The notes under the pieces: generated by a model
Told to the model about the DNA's origin: nothing
Databases searched by the model: none
What the model saw: the letters and a program-made list of their open reading frames with translations, nothing else
Assembly (NCBI GenBank): GCA_038380435.1
Contig: JAWZYU010000007.1
Coordinates: 85,760,334-85,824,333 of the forward strand
Source: Ryuthela nishihirai
Lineage: Eukaryota > Arthropoda > Arachnida > Araneae > Heptathelidae
Direction of reading: 5' to 3'
Length of the DNA stretch: 64,000 bases
Translations under genes and position numbers: made by a program
Shown: one piece after another, positions 12,139 through 22,757 of the stretch
Layout: the number at the start of each line of letters is the position of its first letter
Position numbering within the stretch: the first letter of the stretch is position 1

Positions 12139-12318
12139 ATATTACCTCAAGCAGCTGCTTGTCAGAGAGGTCTGATAGGAACCTGTCAGTTTATACGCCA
12201 TAGTAGAAAGTCTGTGAGGCTGGTGGGTCCAACACAAGCATGCGGACCCGGGGCTCGAACCCAGGTACCTGAGATCAGTAGCCAAACTCGCTAACCACTC
12301 ATTCACAGGATTGAAATA
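12139..12318 (-). mobile_element. Family B SINE
   Basis: Head AATGAGTGGTTAGCGAG, B box GGGTTCGAGCCCCGG and 3' end CAAGCAGCTGCTTGAGGTAA. A short body deletion around 12220. Confidence 0.85.
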
Positions 12319-12385
12319 CATACCTTAAAATTTTTGCTGTGAATAAGTTGGGTACAAAAAAGTTGCATGCTTCACATGTCAGAGT

Positions 12386-12782
12386 CACTGTCCTTTTTTA
12401 CACAATGGGCTAAATGAGCAGGTCATAATCTAACAGGCACACTGTTCATAAATCTATTCGCTAGTTCTGCATACGGGCAACATGGTCTAACCAGTTCAGT
12501 CTCTCTTTACAAAATATGTTGCTCAAAGATGGTTACTGACTCCACCTAACCCAAATGGCTGAGAGAAGAGACCATGATGAAGAACGATGGATGAGAGAAC
12601 GATGATAGAGAAGGAGATCTACACAGTGTTTAGGAATCAGATGAAATACTCCCATCAAGGCCAACCAGCGTCTTCTTTGGAGGGCACAAGGTATGGCTCT
12701 CCTGCACACGTGGCCATAGTTTAACATCCCAGCCTACAGACTGAGGTCTTTCCACGCCCATCGTTGTCCCCTTTCGCACCGA
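12386..12782 (-). mobile_element. Family A SINE split by LINE sequence
   Basis: The SINE reads TTTTTACACAATGGGCTAAATG...CAGGTCA at 12386-12428, then a LINE fragment (12429-12551), then resumes CCAAATGGCTGAGAGAAG to CCCATCGTTGTCCCC. Strongly diverged, hence old. Confidence 0.7.
12429..12551 (-). pseudogene. RTE-like LINE fragment lodged in a family A SINE
   Basis: The block AGGCACACTGTTCATAAATC through GCAACATGGTCTAACCAG to GACTCCACCTAAC matches the C-terminal region of the main LINE on the minus strand. On both sides the family A SINE consensus continues, so LINE sequence replaced or entered the SINE. Confidence 0.65.
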
Positions 12783-12828
12783 AAGCTCAATTAACGGATT
12801 TATGTATGTAAAATTAAAAAAATATATA

Positions 12829-13013
12829 TATACTCCTTGAGCAACTGCTTATGACAGAGTACTGACAAGAGGCCTGTTAATGTAATACGCCATACAATAA
12901 TACGACAAAGTGAGAATGGCGAGACCTCAGCACTGAATCTCCCCACTTTATCCGGGTATTAATCCCGCTCTCTTTGACCAGTAACCAAGCACACTAATCA
13001 CTCAGCCAGCGGT
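12829..13013 (-). mobile_element. Family B SINE, diverged
   Basis: Head CTGAGTGATTAGTGTGC, body GCTGAGGTCTCGCC and 3' end GCAGTTGCTCAAGGAGTA. Confidence 0.78.
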
Positions 13014-14029
13014 AAAATAATCATCAGTAAAATAATCTCAAAAATCAATACAAACATTTCCACTTTTTATAATAACCGGTGAAAAATATTCCACTTCCCA
13101 TTTTTCAAATATATTTTTTATATTTCTTTTTCAACTTCATTTTTTTTTTCTTTTCAAAACCGGTGTTATCCTACATTTCCAATGTCTATGTGTAGAATTT
13201 GAAATATTGGAATAGATCCTCACTAATGTTGCCATCGGAGAAAGAGGAATCAATTAAAAGCTTTTCACGAAGCAGTTAATGCAAATGCATTTGTGGCAGA
13301 ATGCTTCCCTCTGATTCAGTTAAGCCTTTCAGCTAATGTTCTCGACAAAGTCACTATCTTGTTCCATTGATTGACACAATTTAGTTCAGTACAATGCACC
13401 ATCACGATAGAGGCGACTAGAATATAACTTAATTATCATCTCATCTTGTTAGTTCTCCATGCGTTCATTCATATCCCACACTTGCACGCGAACACTCTCT
13501 ACATGAAAAGAATAATTGTGCCGCAATGCAGCTCTCGTTTGATAGCACGCAAAAAACTAATTAAATATCAGTTGCTTATTATGTACGCAATTCTCAGTCA
13601 AAACACACAACGCCAAATTTTTTCTCTTGAGTTATCACAAGATTTTGTTGTCGGACGTGAATACGAAATTCGCTTTTTTTTTTTTGAAAGGATTGGGTTT
13701 GGAGTTTCTAGGTTTTCAACCCTACAAATAGAGATGTTTAAACCAATGTGTCAGATTAGGAGAGGTTTAAACATTTAAGATTATGTTTCTGATGCAGGAA
13801 AGGTAAATCTGGTACATTGAACAAATGTTTAAGATAATTTTTTTAAAAAAAGAAACCTTTTAGAATAATCGCTTTTAATATTTAATATCTATAGTTTTTC
13901 ATTTAATATGAGAGCAAATTTAATCAGTTACTGGTTGAAAGACAGTCTACGAATCGCGGTTTTGAAAAAACTGAAACTCTTGCGTTTCCTGAGCCAAATT
14001 TGAAATTCTCTAATCCGCCATGTCATTAG
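13014..14029. other. AT-rich intergenic sequence, nothing recognised
   Basis: A 110-codon open frame at 13446-13778 has no protein resemblance and biased AT composition; not called. Confidence 0.5.
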
Positions 14030-14798
14030 TATTATTCATTTTCTTGGCTTAGAAATCCTGAAAGCATTAGTTTGGCTTTTCTCCTTCTGGATTTTAAATC
14101 CATAATGCATAGATATCGCTGTTCTACTATGAGTTTCAAACCCTACATGATATTCTGCAGCTTGTCCGAAGGAAGTTTACCCCTTAAATCTTCAATGAAA
14201 TGAATATCATTTTCCTTTGATTTAGAAATATTTCCCATAACATTAATTCCATTCTCCTCTGACTTAGAAAATCATCATATTATTAGCATTAGACACATAT
14301 TGCTTAGAAATACTAATGGAATTAATATGAATGCCTAAGAAATTCCTCATAGCATTAAGATTAATTTCTTCAGGCTTCAAAATCTCCCCATATAATTAAA
14401 ATCAGTGTCTTCTGGTTTACAATTTCCTCTACGTCAATAATATCATGAACAGTTAGCTGAAAAAACTTGGTTTCGCTTTGATTGGGACTCGAACCCGCAT
14501 ATCCTGAAGATTTTGCATGTATTCAGGAGACGTGGGTTCGAATCCCTTAACGGCCAAACTCAGTTTTTAAGATAACTAATCATAAGTCCCATGTTAACAT
14601 GATATTTCCTGTACTACTCTACCATTGAATATTTCATTAATATCAATTTCTTTTGGCATAGAAATCTCCTATAGCATTAGCATCATTCTCTTTAGTCTCA
14701 GAAATCAAGAGTAACTTTAACATCAACTTCCTTTAATATAGAAATTCCCTATACTAATAACATCATTCTGCTCTAGATTAGAAATACCTCATATCATT
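14030..14798. repeat. Degenerate minisatellite
   Basis: Loose units of about 45 bases with CTTTGATTTAGAAAT, TTCCCATAACATTA and CATTCTCCT. The tRNA-like palindrome at 14481 sits within it, and a family A SINE follows at 14799. Confidence 0.6.
14481..14550. repeat. Palindrome made of two tRNA-like B-box halves
   Basis: Left arm GGGACTCGAACCCGCATATCC and right arm GACGTGGGTTCGAATCCC with flanks pair over ~27 bases; each contains a B-box-like GGTTCGARTCCC on opposite strands. It may be the remains of two head-to-head tRNA-derived SINE heads inside the 14.0-14.8 kb minisatellite. Confidence 0.6.
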
Positions 14799-15222
14799 GG
14801 GGGGGGGGGGGGGGGGGGGCTCAGTCGGTAGCACGCCAGGCTCGTAATCTGTAGTTTCCAGGTTCGAGTTCCAGCCGGGTCAGCGTTGAGATTTATCTCC
14901 GCAAAATTCCCCGCCTTGTCAATAGGGGACACCGATGGGCTTGGAAAGTCCATCGGTGTCCCCTATTGACATCGGTGTCCCCTATTAACGTCCCATCCGT
15001 CGGATGGGACATTAAGCCGTGGCCCGTATGCGGGAGAGCCATTACCCTGTACCCGTTAAAGAACACGTTGGATGGCCTTGATGGAAGGCCACAATGTCTC
15101 CCAACAGCTGTTCTAGTGGGTCTCCTCCCCCAACCTTCTCTGAGCTTTCGGGGTCCTTGTGACTTGGCCATTTAGCCCATGGTGTGCAAAAAAGTGCAGC
15201 TCAGAGGTAAAACAACTCAACC
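14799..15222 (+). mobile_element. Family A SINE with poly-G start and internal rearrangement
   Basis: Starts in a run of 21 G (14799-14819), then the A box (CTCAGTCGGTAGCACG) and B box (GGTTCGAGTTCC). Within the body at 14921-15010 the block ATAGGGGACACCGATGGG is followed by two inverted copies and an inverted GTCCCATCCG/CGGATGGGAC pair, an expansion absent from other copies. The rest runs normally to AAAACAACTCAACCCG. Confidence 0.9.
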
Positions 15223-15463
15223 CGAACGAATGGACAGGCGGATAATGTGACGCATCGGTGTTAGAAATTGTCAGTTTCCCCATGATTCTGCGGCTACTTC
15301 AGCGATCGGTCCCAAATTTAGTGCGGTGGTTCCACTTGGTTCTAAACCTTTCGAAAAGCGTCAGAAGTTTCTGGGGGCGCTGCCGTTGTTCTGCAGCTAA
15401 GCAAGCTAACCATGCGGCCACTGGGATGGTAAAGTGCAAACAGCTTACTCTTTGTATGTACAC

Positions 15464-15900
15464 AGTGTAGCAAGAAAGTAATGAGACTGCAAATAAAAAA
15501 AGAACAATGATGAATAATGCAATATGTTTCCCTCCAAATAGTCTCTGAGAGATTGAATACATTTATTATAGTGCGATGGCATTCAGTTCTACCGTCACAT
15601 TCTTTTGAATGTCATCGACCGCATCAAATCGGTGACATTTCAGTCTCAATTTCAACTTGAGAAACTGTAAAATCAAATCGGTGAAATAAGGAGTGATTGA
15701 GCACTGCAACCTTTGTTTGGTAAAGAGTGCGACACAAACTTTGCAGAAAAATTTCTCTTACCCAAATGTTTAGTAATTATGGATTTCATGGACACCTTAT
15801 TTATTTCACTTGACATCATTCTGACTGTCATCGACGGTCTCTTGCGAGTAAATTGCACACTTTGTCCACCAATTCTGGGTCGTGGACTGCGATTTTTATT
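15464..15900 (-). pseudogene. mariner-like transposase relic with internal deletion
   Basis: Minus strand reads TVRMMSSEINKVSMKSIITK, HLGKRNFSAKFVSHSLPNKG (mariner helix-turn-helix region), and after a jump LKCHRFDAVDDIQKNVTVEL and FIQSLRDYLEG (mariner C-terminus, ending like the typical YFEG). The catalytic core between them is missing. The left boundary reads AGAAAGTAATGAGACTGCAA, typical of a mariner terminus. The two parts are in different frames. Confidence 0.65.
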
Positions 15901-15949
15901 TTACTTCGGTCTCATTACTTTTCTTGTTTCACTGTGCATGTATATACTA

Positions 15950-16314
15950 GTTGTTTTTTTTTGCACACATTGGGTTAAATGGCCAGGTCACAAAGACCCC
16001 AGAGTCTCAGAGAAGTTTGGGCTAGGGGACCCACTTGACAGCTGTTGAGAGACAAATGGTAGTCTCTCGTCAAGGCCATGCAGCATGTTGTTTAATGCGC
16101 ACAGGATATAGATATCTCCCACATACGGGACCACGGCTTACTGTCATATCTGATGGTCGTCAGCCTTTCCAAGTCCTTAGATATCTCTTATTGACCGAGG
16201 GCACGGCGGGAAGTTTTGCGCAGATAAATCTCAACGCCGGCTCAGTAGGGACTCGAACCTGGGAACTGCAGATTTCAAGCCTGCCACGCTACCGACTAAG
16301 CCACTCCATCCCAT
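15950..16314 (-). mobile_element. Family A SINE, near full length
   Basis: From TTTTTTTTGCACACATTGGG to the tRNA head (B box complement GGGACTCGAACCTGGG; A box complement GCTACCGACTAAGCCA). The extreme tail is missing. Confidence 0.88.
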
Positions 16315-17389
16315 TAGACATATATATATACTAGTAGAAACCCCGTCGATAATCAATGGATGCAAACTGAAAATTCAAGATGGAGAACTAAAGAGAATGG
16401 CTGAAAATAAATGTTTCCAATATCAGGTTCTATTAGAGGTATCGACTTGTTGCTTTTAACGCAAGCAAATTCTCTTTTCAAAGATCAATGAATCCTTTTG
16501 AGTCCTCCCCTCCCTTCACTTCTCTAAATGAAGGGGAAAAAGTAAAGATGATTTTAAACTCGAACTCTGACTGTTTCTGTGATCGGTAGACGAACTTTTA
16601 ACGCTTCAGTGAAGGGCAAGGTGGAAACCTAGAAGAGAAATCTAGGACTAGACAGCAAAGCATTTTGTTAAATGCTGGGTGGAGAATTTAAAAGCGGTAA
16701 ATGGGAAATTTCAGTCTTGCAACTTTTAAAACGGGGAAAAAAGCAATTCGTGATTCTAAATAGCATTTTATTATTGGTAGGAACTTGAACTTTTGATGCA
16801 ACATGGAGTTGAACAGTGAAAGCCACGTACGAAATTTGGGACTTATTGCTTAAGGATTTGGCAAATGGCAGGGAGGCAGAAATCTATTTAAAAAAAAGAG
16901 ATAAATCTCTTTCCTCTATAGATATAGAGAGATGCCAAGAGTTACATCTGCATGCTGTGAGAGAAAGTCATGCATTGGCGACTTGTGCCCGATGCCTAGG
17001 CCACCTGCTGTGGTCCGGACACAGTTTTGGTTTATATTACATTACCGAAAGTCAATAAATTTTATATTTGTAAATATTCAGAATTTTATGTGCGATTATC
17101 AGCCGCCAGTTAGACCCATATTGACATTAGATAATCGTACACTTTCAGTAAAATGCTGCTCTGACCAAGGCCTAAGCCACGTCGAAATAATGCCTAGCTA
17201 GTCACAACGATGTTCTTGAAAAGAAAACACAAATATGTTTTGCTGTTTGCATTGTCATTACAGAGGTTTTAGAAGTACTTAATTACAATTATTCTGTGTC
17301 CATATTGTTCTTGTTAGTAATACTCTCTCCACTGCTTATCATATTTTTAATCTCTATCTTTAGCCCCTTTGCATTCGCTCATTGCGGTA
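16315..17389. other. Intergenic sequence, nothing recognised
   Basis: No supported gene or repeat beyond a short TA run at 16320. Confidence 0.5.
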
Positions 17390-17393
17390 TTAA

Positions 17394-17920
17394 CCCTTTC
17401 AGGACCATAAGGTTTCTAAGAGTAAATATTAGTATGTAACTTTTATTTTAGTTTGTTTAGACGTAAAATAAATAAAAATCATAAGAAAAATATATAACAA
17501 TGTGTAGTTTTTTTGGAATTTTATGGGAAATATTTTTCCCAATGGACTATTAAGGTAACACAAATTATAGTTAGGCTTATTATGCAATGTCTTTTATTTA
17601 TTGGTTTATTAGAACAAAATGTTAACTAAAATAATACAAAATTATGAAATAAAATTACTATACAAAATGATGTGCTAATTATGATATTCTGCGAAGCAAT
17701 TTCTTTTGGTAGTGAGGCAAAGATGGACATTGCACATAGTACATATATTATGCGTCCTGACAGTTCTGTTTTTATTTTCTAAACGTTCCCGTTTACGTAA
17801 TTGCGTTCGGCATACGTTCTATTTTGACATTCTGTATAAAAAATGCAGATAAGGTTATAATTAAATACGACAATCACCAATTTTAAAATGGGAAAAATGT
17901 TTCCCTTAGTCGTGAAAGGG
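17394..17920 (-). mobile_element. piggyBac-type MITE, copy 2 (inverted relative to copy 1)
   Basis: Same 527-bp element as at 10771-11298 in reverse orientation, with TTAA at 17390-17393 and 17921-17924. Termini CCCTTTCAGGACCATAAGG and, inverted, CCCTTTCACGACTAAGG. The copies differ by few changes, pointing to a burst of recent activity or gene conversion. Confidence 0.85.
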
Positions 17921-17924
17921 TTAA

Positions 17925-18862
17925 ACAACCTTTCAAAATCAAAGCCAAGTTGATTTGATAACGCGTTGGACAAAAAAATTAAATGTTAGCTATTTTTAAT
18001 CAGAAATACAAGATAGAGCAGAAATGATAATCTGCACAAACGAAAGTCAACCTGTTCCTGAACTCTCCCAGCCCATACTTAAGGATTACATGGCGTCCTA
18101 ACTGAATAAGTACGTCATTCATCAATTTAAAAAGCAAATGCAACTGATTTGGGTCAAAAATCACTCGATAATAATAAAGCAGATTCCGTATTTTGAGAGT
18201 CTTCAATGGTTCCCTTTCATTGGAAAAATACCAAACTTTATATGTGAAGAAACTTACTTTAAGCCCAATTATGATCAATTAACAATCAATTAACTATTAA
18301 GCCTTTTATCTAGTGTTGCCAAACTCATTAACGAAGAAAACGCGTGTCGGTTTTTGAAATAAAGCCCTTAATAATTCAAATACTTACTGAAATAGCCACA
18401 GTGCTTAAGGGTATATAAGAATTTAAAAGGGTTCATGAAACATTATATTTATCTTAAATCGCCTCCATTTTGACCTTGAATTTTATTGCTTTTCAGATAT
18501 ATGTTACATACACAGTGGAAAGATAGAAAGCCTCTATTATAAGGTAGTAAATTAGAGTTGTCAGTTAACTAATTGTTAATAACTAATTGAAAATAAAATG
18601 TTTGTTTTCGAATAAAAAAATGAAGCAAAACCTGAAATCATTTTTCAATAATTAAAGCATTTGTTGCCGTAGCATGCTCATGCTTTTAACTACTGAGCAT
18701 TTTTCTCTAAATTTTTCTAATTCTCTCTTTCTATTAAACTCTAATCTCAAATTCAGGCTACACTAGGTTTGTTTGATCTCTTGTGGCCAGATTTTGAAAA
18801 ATGAAAATGGAACGTCGTTATGAAAATGGGGGATGGGAGACGAGGCTACGTAGAAATGTGCT
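17925..18862. other. AT-rich sequence, nothing recognised
   Basis: No supported feature between the piggyBac-type MITE and the foldback cluster. Confidence 0.5.
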
Positions 18863-19323
18863 TTTTTTTGCCAAAAAACAGGATAAAAATTTTTGAATTT
18901 TTTTTAAACTGCTTGATTTGATCAAAAAAAGAAATAAAGATTTACAACATTATAACAAGAGTTATAAGAAAATCACTAACCCTCCAACTCTTGAGGTATT
19001 ACGAAATTTATGAATTTACCCTTGTTTCGTTGTGCTCAAATCCTGGAAAAATATAAACATTTATTTTAAGATTTTGTTTCACTTCTCAAATTTCGGTGAA
19101 GTATAGAAATGCACTTTGAGGCTTTATTTCTTTTTTTGATCAAATCAAGCAGTTTAAAAAAATATATAAATTTTTTGGCAAAAAAAAGATAAAAAAATCT
19201 TATTTTTTTTTAACTAAACGACTTCATAACTAACTAAATGATTTCAATACTAACGAAATTCATAAATTTCGTAATACCTCAAAAGATGGAGGGTTAGTGA
19301 TTTTCTTATAACTCTTGTTATAA
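18863..19323. repeat. Interleaved inverted repeats (foldback element)
   Basis: Segment A (18863-18939, with AAACTGCTTGATTTGATC) recurs inverted at 19122-19187. Segment B (18950-19016, with GAAAATCACTAACCCTCC) recurs inverted at 19256-19323. The order is A, B, A', B', not A, B, B', A', so the two inverted pairs interleave. No coding capacity. This may be a rearranged foldback or MITE-type element. Confidence 0.8.
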
Positions 19324-19373
19324 GAATTAATTATTATTATTATGTTATAGATGTGGGGGGGGTTCTTATGTTG

Positions 19374-19407
19374 TTACGTAGAGAGTTCAAAGGTCACTCT
19401 ACGTAAC
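19374..19407. repeat. Perfect hairpin GTTACGTAGAG / CTCTACGTAAC
   Basis: 11-base arms at 19374-19384 and 19397-19407 with a 12-base loop. A related CTACGTAGA occurs at 18845. Part of the foldback cluster. Confidence 0.85.
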
Positions 19408-19470
19408 GATAAAATTCTGTATTTATTTCTACAATTTTCTTCTTTTTTTTTGGATGACAAAAAGTCACTT

Positions 19471-19512
19471 AATTTATTATATTATCATTTATAAGTGATA
19501 ATATAATAAATT
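19471..19512. repeat. Perfect AT-rich hairpin
   Basis: 17-base arms AATTTATTATATTATCA (19471-19487) and its exact complement (19496-19512) around an 8-base loop. Confidence 0.88.
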
Positions 19513-19534
19513 ATTTTTAACATAAATAATTATA

Positions 19535-19629
19535 TTTTTAACCGGGACAATATTATAAAATCCAGGACTGTCCAGCTAAACCACGTTTTGGTTTAGCTGG
19601 ACAGTCACGTATGTTGTCCCGGTTAAAAA
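19535..19629. repeat. Foldback MITE-like palindrome with two arm pairs
   Basis: Outer arms TTTTTAACCGGGACAA (19535-19550) and its complement (19614-19629). Inner arms ACTGTCCAGCTAAACC (19567-19582) and its complement (19590-19605). About 95 bp in all; compact enough to be a hairpin MITE. Confidence 0.88.
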
Positions 19630-20279
19630 TTCGTGATAATTTCCTTCATAAATAAGGGATAAGTAAATAAAATTTTACAAGCTGACAAACTGGCACATTA
19701 GCTATGGAAAGTCTGTCGCAGCGATTGCAAACATTTCCTCAAAAATACGCTGCCTCGATCAGCGTCAAATGCAGCTCCACTCTTTAACAGCAGAGTCTCG
19801 TAGTGTATTATGGGATTTGAAAGAACACGAAACCGAACGATTTGGCGTCACAATGCTCCCGTAGTATACGATAGGGAGTCTCCTCTATATTCTAACCTCC
19901 TTAGAGGTGCGACCCCAAGAATCATTTTTGCTTTTTCTTTGGGGAGAACTGGGGGATTGCCACTGCCCTTTGGGCAATGCTGTACTCAAATAAATTGGCT
20001 TCAGAAAGCTGAAAACGGAATATTTGCTCAAATGTCCCGGTTTCAACCAATCGAAATCCGGTCATTCTACTTATAAGTGACTACAACTAGTAATTGTAAC
20101 ATGTTATGTTGATTATCGTACAAAATAAAGACCATTATAAAAACGAAAAGCGTTACGTAAGGCGGAGAGGACCGCGGTACCGCTAAGCTTTTACAAAGGA
20201 TGTAAAAATTCTACTAAAGGAGTGTTATGAATTCTATGGATGATCCCCAAGACATCGAAGATTTTTTAATTCTTTCGCA
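19630..20279. other. Intergenic sequence, partly GC-richer
   Basis: The stretch 19700-20000 is less AT-rich and contains a small hairpin around TTGCCACTGCCCTTTGGGCAA, but no known RNA or protein was recognised. Confidence 0.35.
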
Positions 20280-20497
20280 CGATTTAACCTAAAGAAAAAG
20301 ACATGGAAATAAATTTTGTTTTTTCCGGATTTTAACGAGAGGATCAAAAACACAAATCAAATTTTTTATGCTTTTTCCCTGATTTTAACAAGAGAAAGAA
20401 AACTAAAATCATTTTTTTTATAATTTTTCCCTTATTTTAAGACAGAAAGAAAACTAAAATCAGTTTTTTTTATACTTTTCCCCTGATTTTAACAAAA
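20280..20497. repeat. Minisatellite, left part, interrupted by the LINE
   Basis: Units of about 56-60 bases built from AGAAAGAAAACTAAAATCA, a T-run, TATACTTTTTCCC and GATTTTAAC. About four units. The same unit resumes beyond the LINE at 24387, so the LINE landed inside the array. Confidence 0.8.
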
Positions 20498-20527
20498 TCA
20501 TCATGATCATCCTCAAGCAGCCATGGG

Positions 20528-20953
20528 CTACGAAGGTGCAACCAGACCGTGTAGTTTAATTCTCCAAGCATATCTGTCATCAGCTACATCTGCTGCATCC
20601 GGCCACTGCACACCAATTCTAACAAAGTCCTGTTTGACATTGTCTACCCACCGCATCCTAGCTCTCCCCCTCTTTCTAAGGCCTCTAGGCACACTGTTCA
20701 TAACCCTATTCGCCAATCTATAATTATCCATAAGGGCAACATGGCCAAACCAGCGGAGTCCCTCTCTGCACAATATGCTGCTTAAAGGAGGTTGCAGACT
20801 CCTTTGCCTAACCTCATCATTAGTTACAAAATTAAACCACCTAATACTCAAGATACTACGTGAGCATCTAGAATCAAAAGCATCATGTTTCCTGCTATCT
20901 TGTTTACACAGCGTCCAAGATTCACTACCATAACTAACCCTAGAAAGAACCAA
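20528..20953 (-). pseudogene. LINE C-terminal region
   Basis: 141 codons: VLSRVSYGSESWTL, DAFDSRCSRSILSIRWFNF, then RWFGHVALMDNYRLANRVM and RGRARMRWVDNVKQDF. This Arg- and Trp-rich tail downstream of the reverse transcriptase is characteristic of RTE-like elements. It ends 20-30 bases before the element's 3' repeat tail. Confidence 0.8.
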
Positions 20954-20965
20954 ACTATTATACAG

Positions 20966-22525
20966 TCAAATTTTAGTCTTTAGGTTTATACGCCTATTTC
21001 TCCACACTCTCCATAGATTCTTAAAAGTCCCGGCAGCAATCCCTATTCGTCTGTTAATTTCATGCCGCACATCACCAGTATCTGTTACATAGCTCCCAAT
21101 GAAATTAAACTGTGACACCTGCTCAACACTGCAATCATTCAGATTAACTGAATCGCCTGCCTGACCAATTTTCATCACTTTAGTTTTCTCTCTGTTTATA
21201 ACCAAACCTACTCAACTACCAGTTTCATCAACACCTAGAATGAAAGAGTTCATCTCATCAACATCATTTGCGAAAAAGGCTAAATCATCAGCATAATCTA
21301 AATCAGAAATTTTAGTATCTCCAGCCCCTTTAAGTCCAAAATCTTTCCCTTGAAGTGAATTTCGCATAACATAATCAATAACCAAACTAAAGAGAAAAGC
21401 AGACAAAATGCACCCTTGTCGAACACCAGAAGTAATGCTAAACCAAATGCTACAAGCCTTACCAACTCTCACACACGACTCAGTGTTATTATAGAGAGCT
21501 TTCATTATGTTAACTAACTTGTCTGGTATACCATGTGATTTCACAATCAACCACAAATTATGACGATCAACAGAGTCGAAAGCCTTTTTGAAATCAACAA
21601 AGCTAGCAACCAAAGGTTTCTGAAACTCTAAACATTTCTCAAGAATCTGCCTAAGTGAAAATATCTGATCCACACATCCCCTACCACTTCTGAATCCACA
21701 TTGCTCATCATGCAATTGACTGTCAACCAGATTCTTAATTCTATTAAGCACGATCATGGAAAGAACTTTACCTGGAACAGAGAGCAGGCTGATACCCCTA
21801 TAGTTATCACAAGAACTGCGATCACCTTTTTTGAAAATAGGGATAACAATAGCTCTGGTAAAATCTTTAGGAACCATGCCTTTATCAAAAAAGATATTCA
21901 AAATTTCAGTCATCCAAGTGGTAACCAAAACATTCCAAGCTCTAAGCATTTCCGTAGTAATTTCATCTACCCCTGGGGATTTATGAAGTTCAAGTTTAGA
22001 AATACCCAAAATAACTTCAGATTGTGTTATAGGGCCAACATTAAAGCCATCAATGCATCTATCATCATTGCAAACAATGGGAGTAGAACTAGCCAATTGT
22101 TTAGAACATCACTGAAATGAATCCCAGCTGGGTCAGCTTTGGGATTTATCTCCGCAAAATTCCCCGCCCTGCCCACGATCAGTAGGGGACACCGATGGGC
22201 TTGGAAAGGCCGCCGTCCATCGGATGGGACGTTAAGCCGTGGTTCCGTCTGCGGGAGAGTCATACCCTGTGCACGTTTAAGAACACGCTGGATGGCCTTG
22301 ATGGGAGGCTACCACCTGTCTCCCAATAGCTGTTCCAGTGGGTCCCCTCCTCCAACCTTCTCTGAGCCTTCGGGGTCCATGTGACCTGGCCATTTAGCAC
22401 ATGGTGCGCAAAAATGTGCCGCTAAGAGTAAAACATCAACAATAACATCACTGAAATGCTCGGCCCACCTAGCCATGACAGAATCCTCACCTTCTATAAC
22501 CTTACCTTGTTTATCCTTCAATCCC
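20966..22525 (-). pseudogene. LINE reverse transcriptase, interrupted by a SINE
   Basis: From 22525: KDKQGKVIEGEDSVMARWAE, then HFSDV at the SINE insertion (22120-22443), then the main 294-codon frame (22096-21212) with FKKGDRSSCDNYRGISLL (residues 88-105), motif A FVDFKKAFDSVDR (166-178), motif B SGVRQGCILSAFLF (223-236) and motif C YADD (268-271). After a stop or frameshift at about 21210 the frame resumes with NREKTKVMKIG and thumb-like sequence to 20966. Catalytic Asp residues in motifs A and C are intact, but the SINE and frame breaks destroy the gene. Confidence 0.85.
22120..22443 (+). mobile_element. Family A SINE inserted in the LINE, with 15-bp target duplication
   Basis: 5'-truncated family A copy, starting within the tRNA-like head at AATCCCAGCTGGGTC and running through the full body to the GTAAAAC tail. 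It is flanked by the perfect duplication AACATCACTGAAATG (22105-22119 and 22444-22458). It splits the LINE reverse transcriptase reading. This proves target-primed insertion and gives the relative age: the LINE came first. Confidence 0.93.
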
Positions 22526-22757
22526 CGTATACCTGTCCGTTTTCCACCACATAAAACATTAACTATCTGGTACAGCTCTCTACTGTTGTGCTGTCTAACT
22601 GCTTCCTCGGCTCCAAAGATTTTTATCAGCAGCTAACTGATCCTTTACACGTTTTATTAAGCTCTCTGTAATGCTTTCTATTAGGACTAGTAAAGTATTT
22701 ATTAAGGGCGTTCTACAGTTTGTTATTTCTGAAATAAGGCACAAGTGCCTTATCACT

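Noticed and set aside
14820..14880. Functional tRNA genes at the A/B-box sites
   Set aside because: All are heads of SINE families with a long body attached; no complete cloverleaf with an acceptor stem was seen.
19900..20000. Spliceosomal snRNA-like segment (GGGGGATTGCCACTGCCC)
   Set aside because: Only superficial resemblance to snRNA 3' stems; conserved snRNA 5' sequences and Sm-type context are absent.
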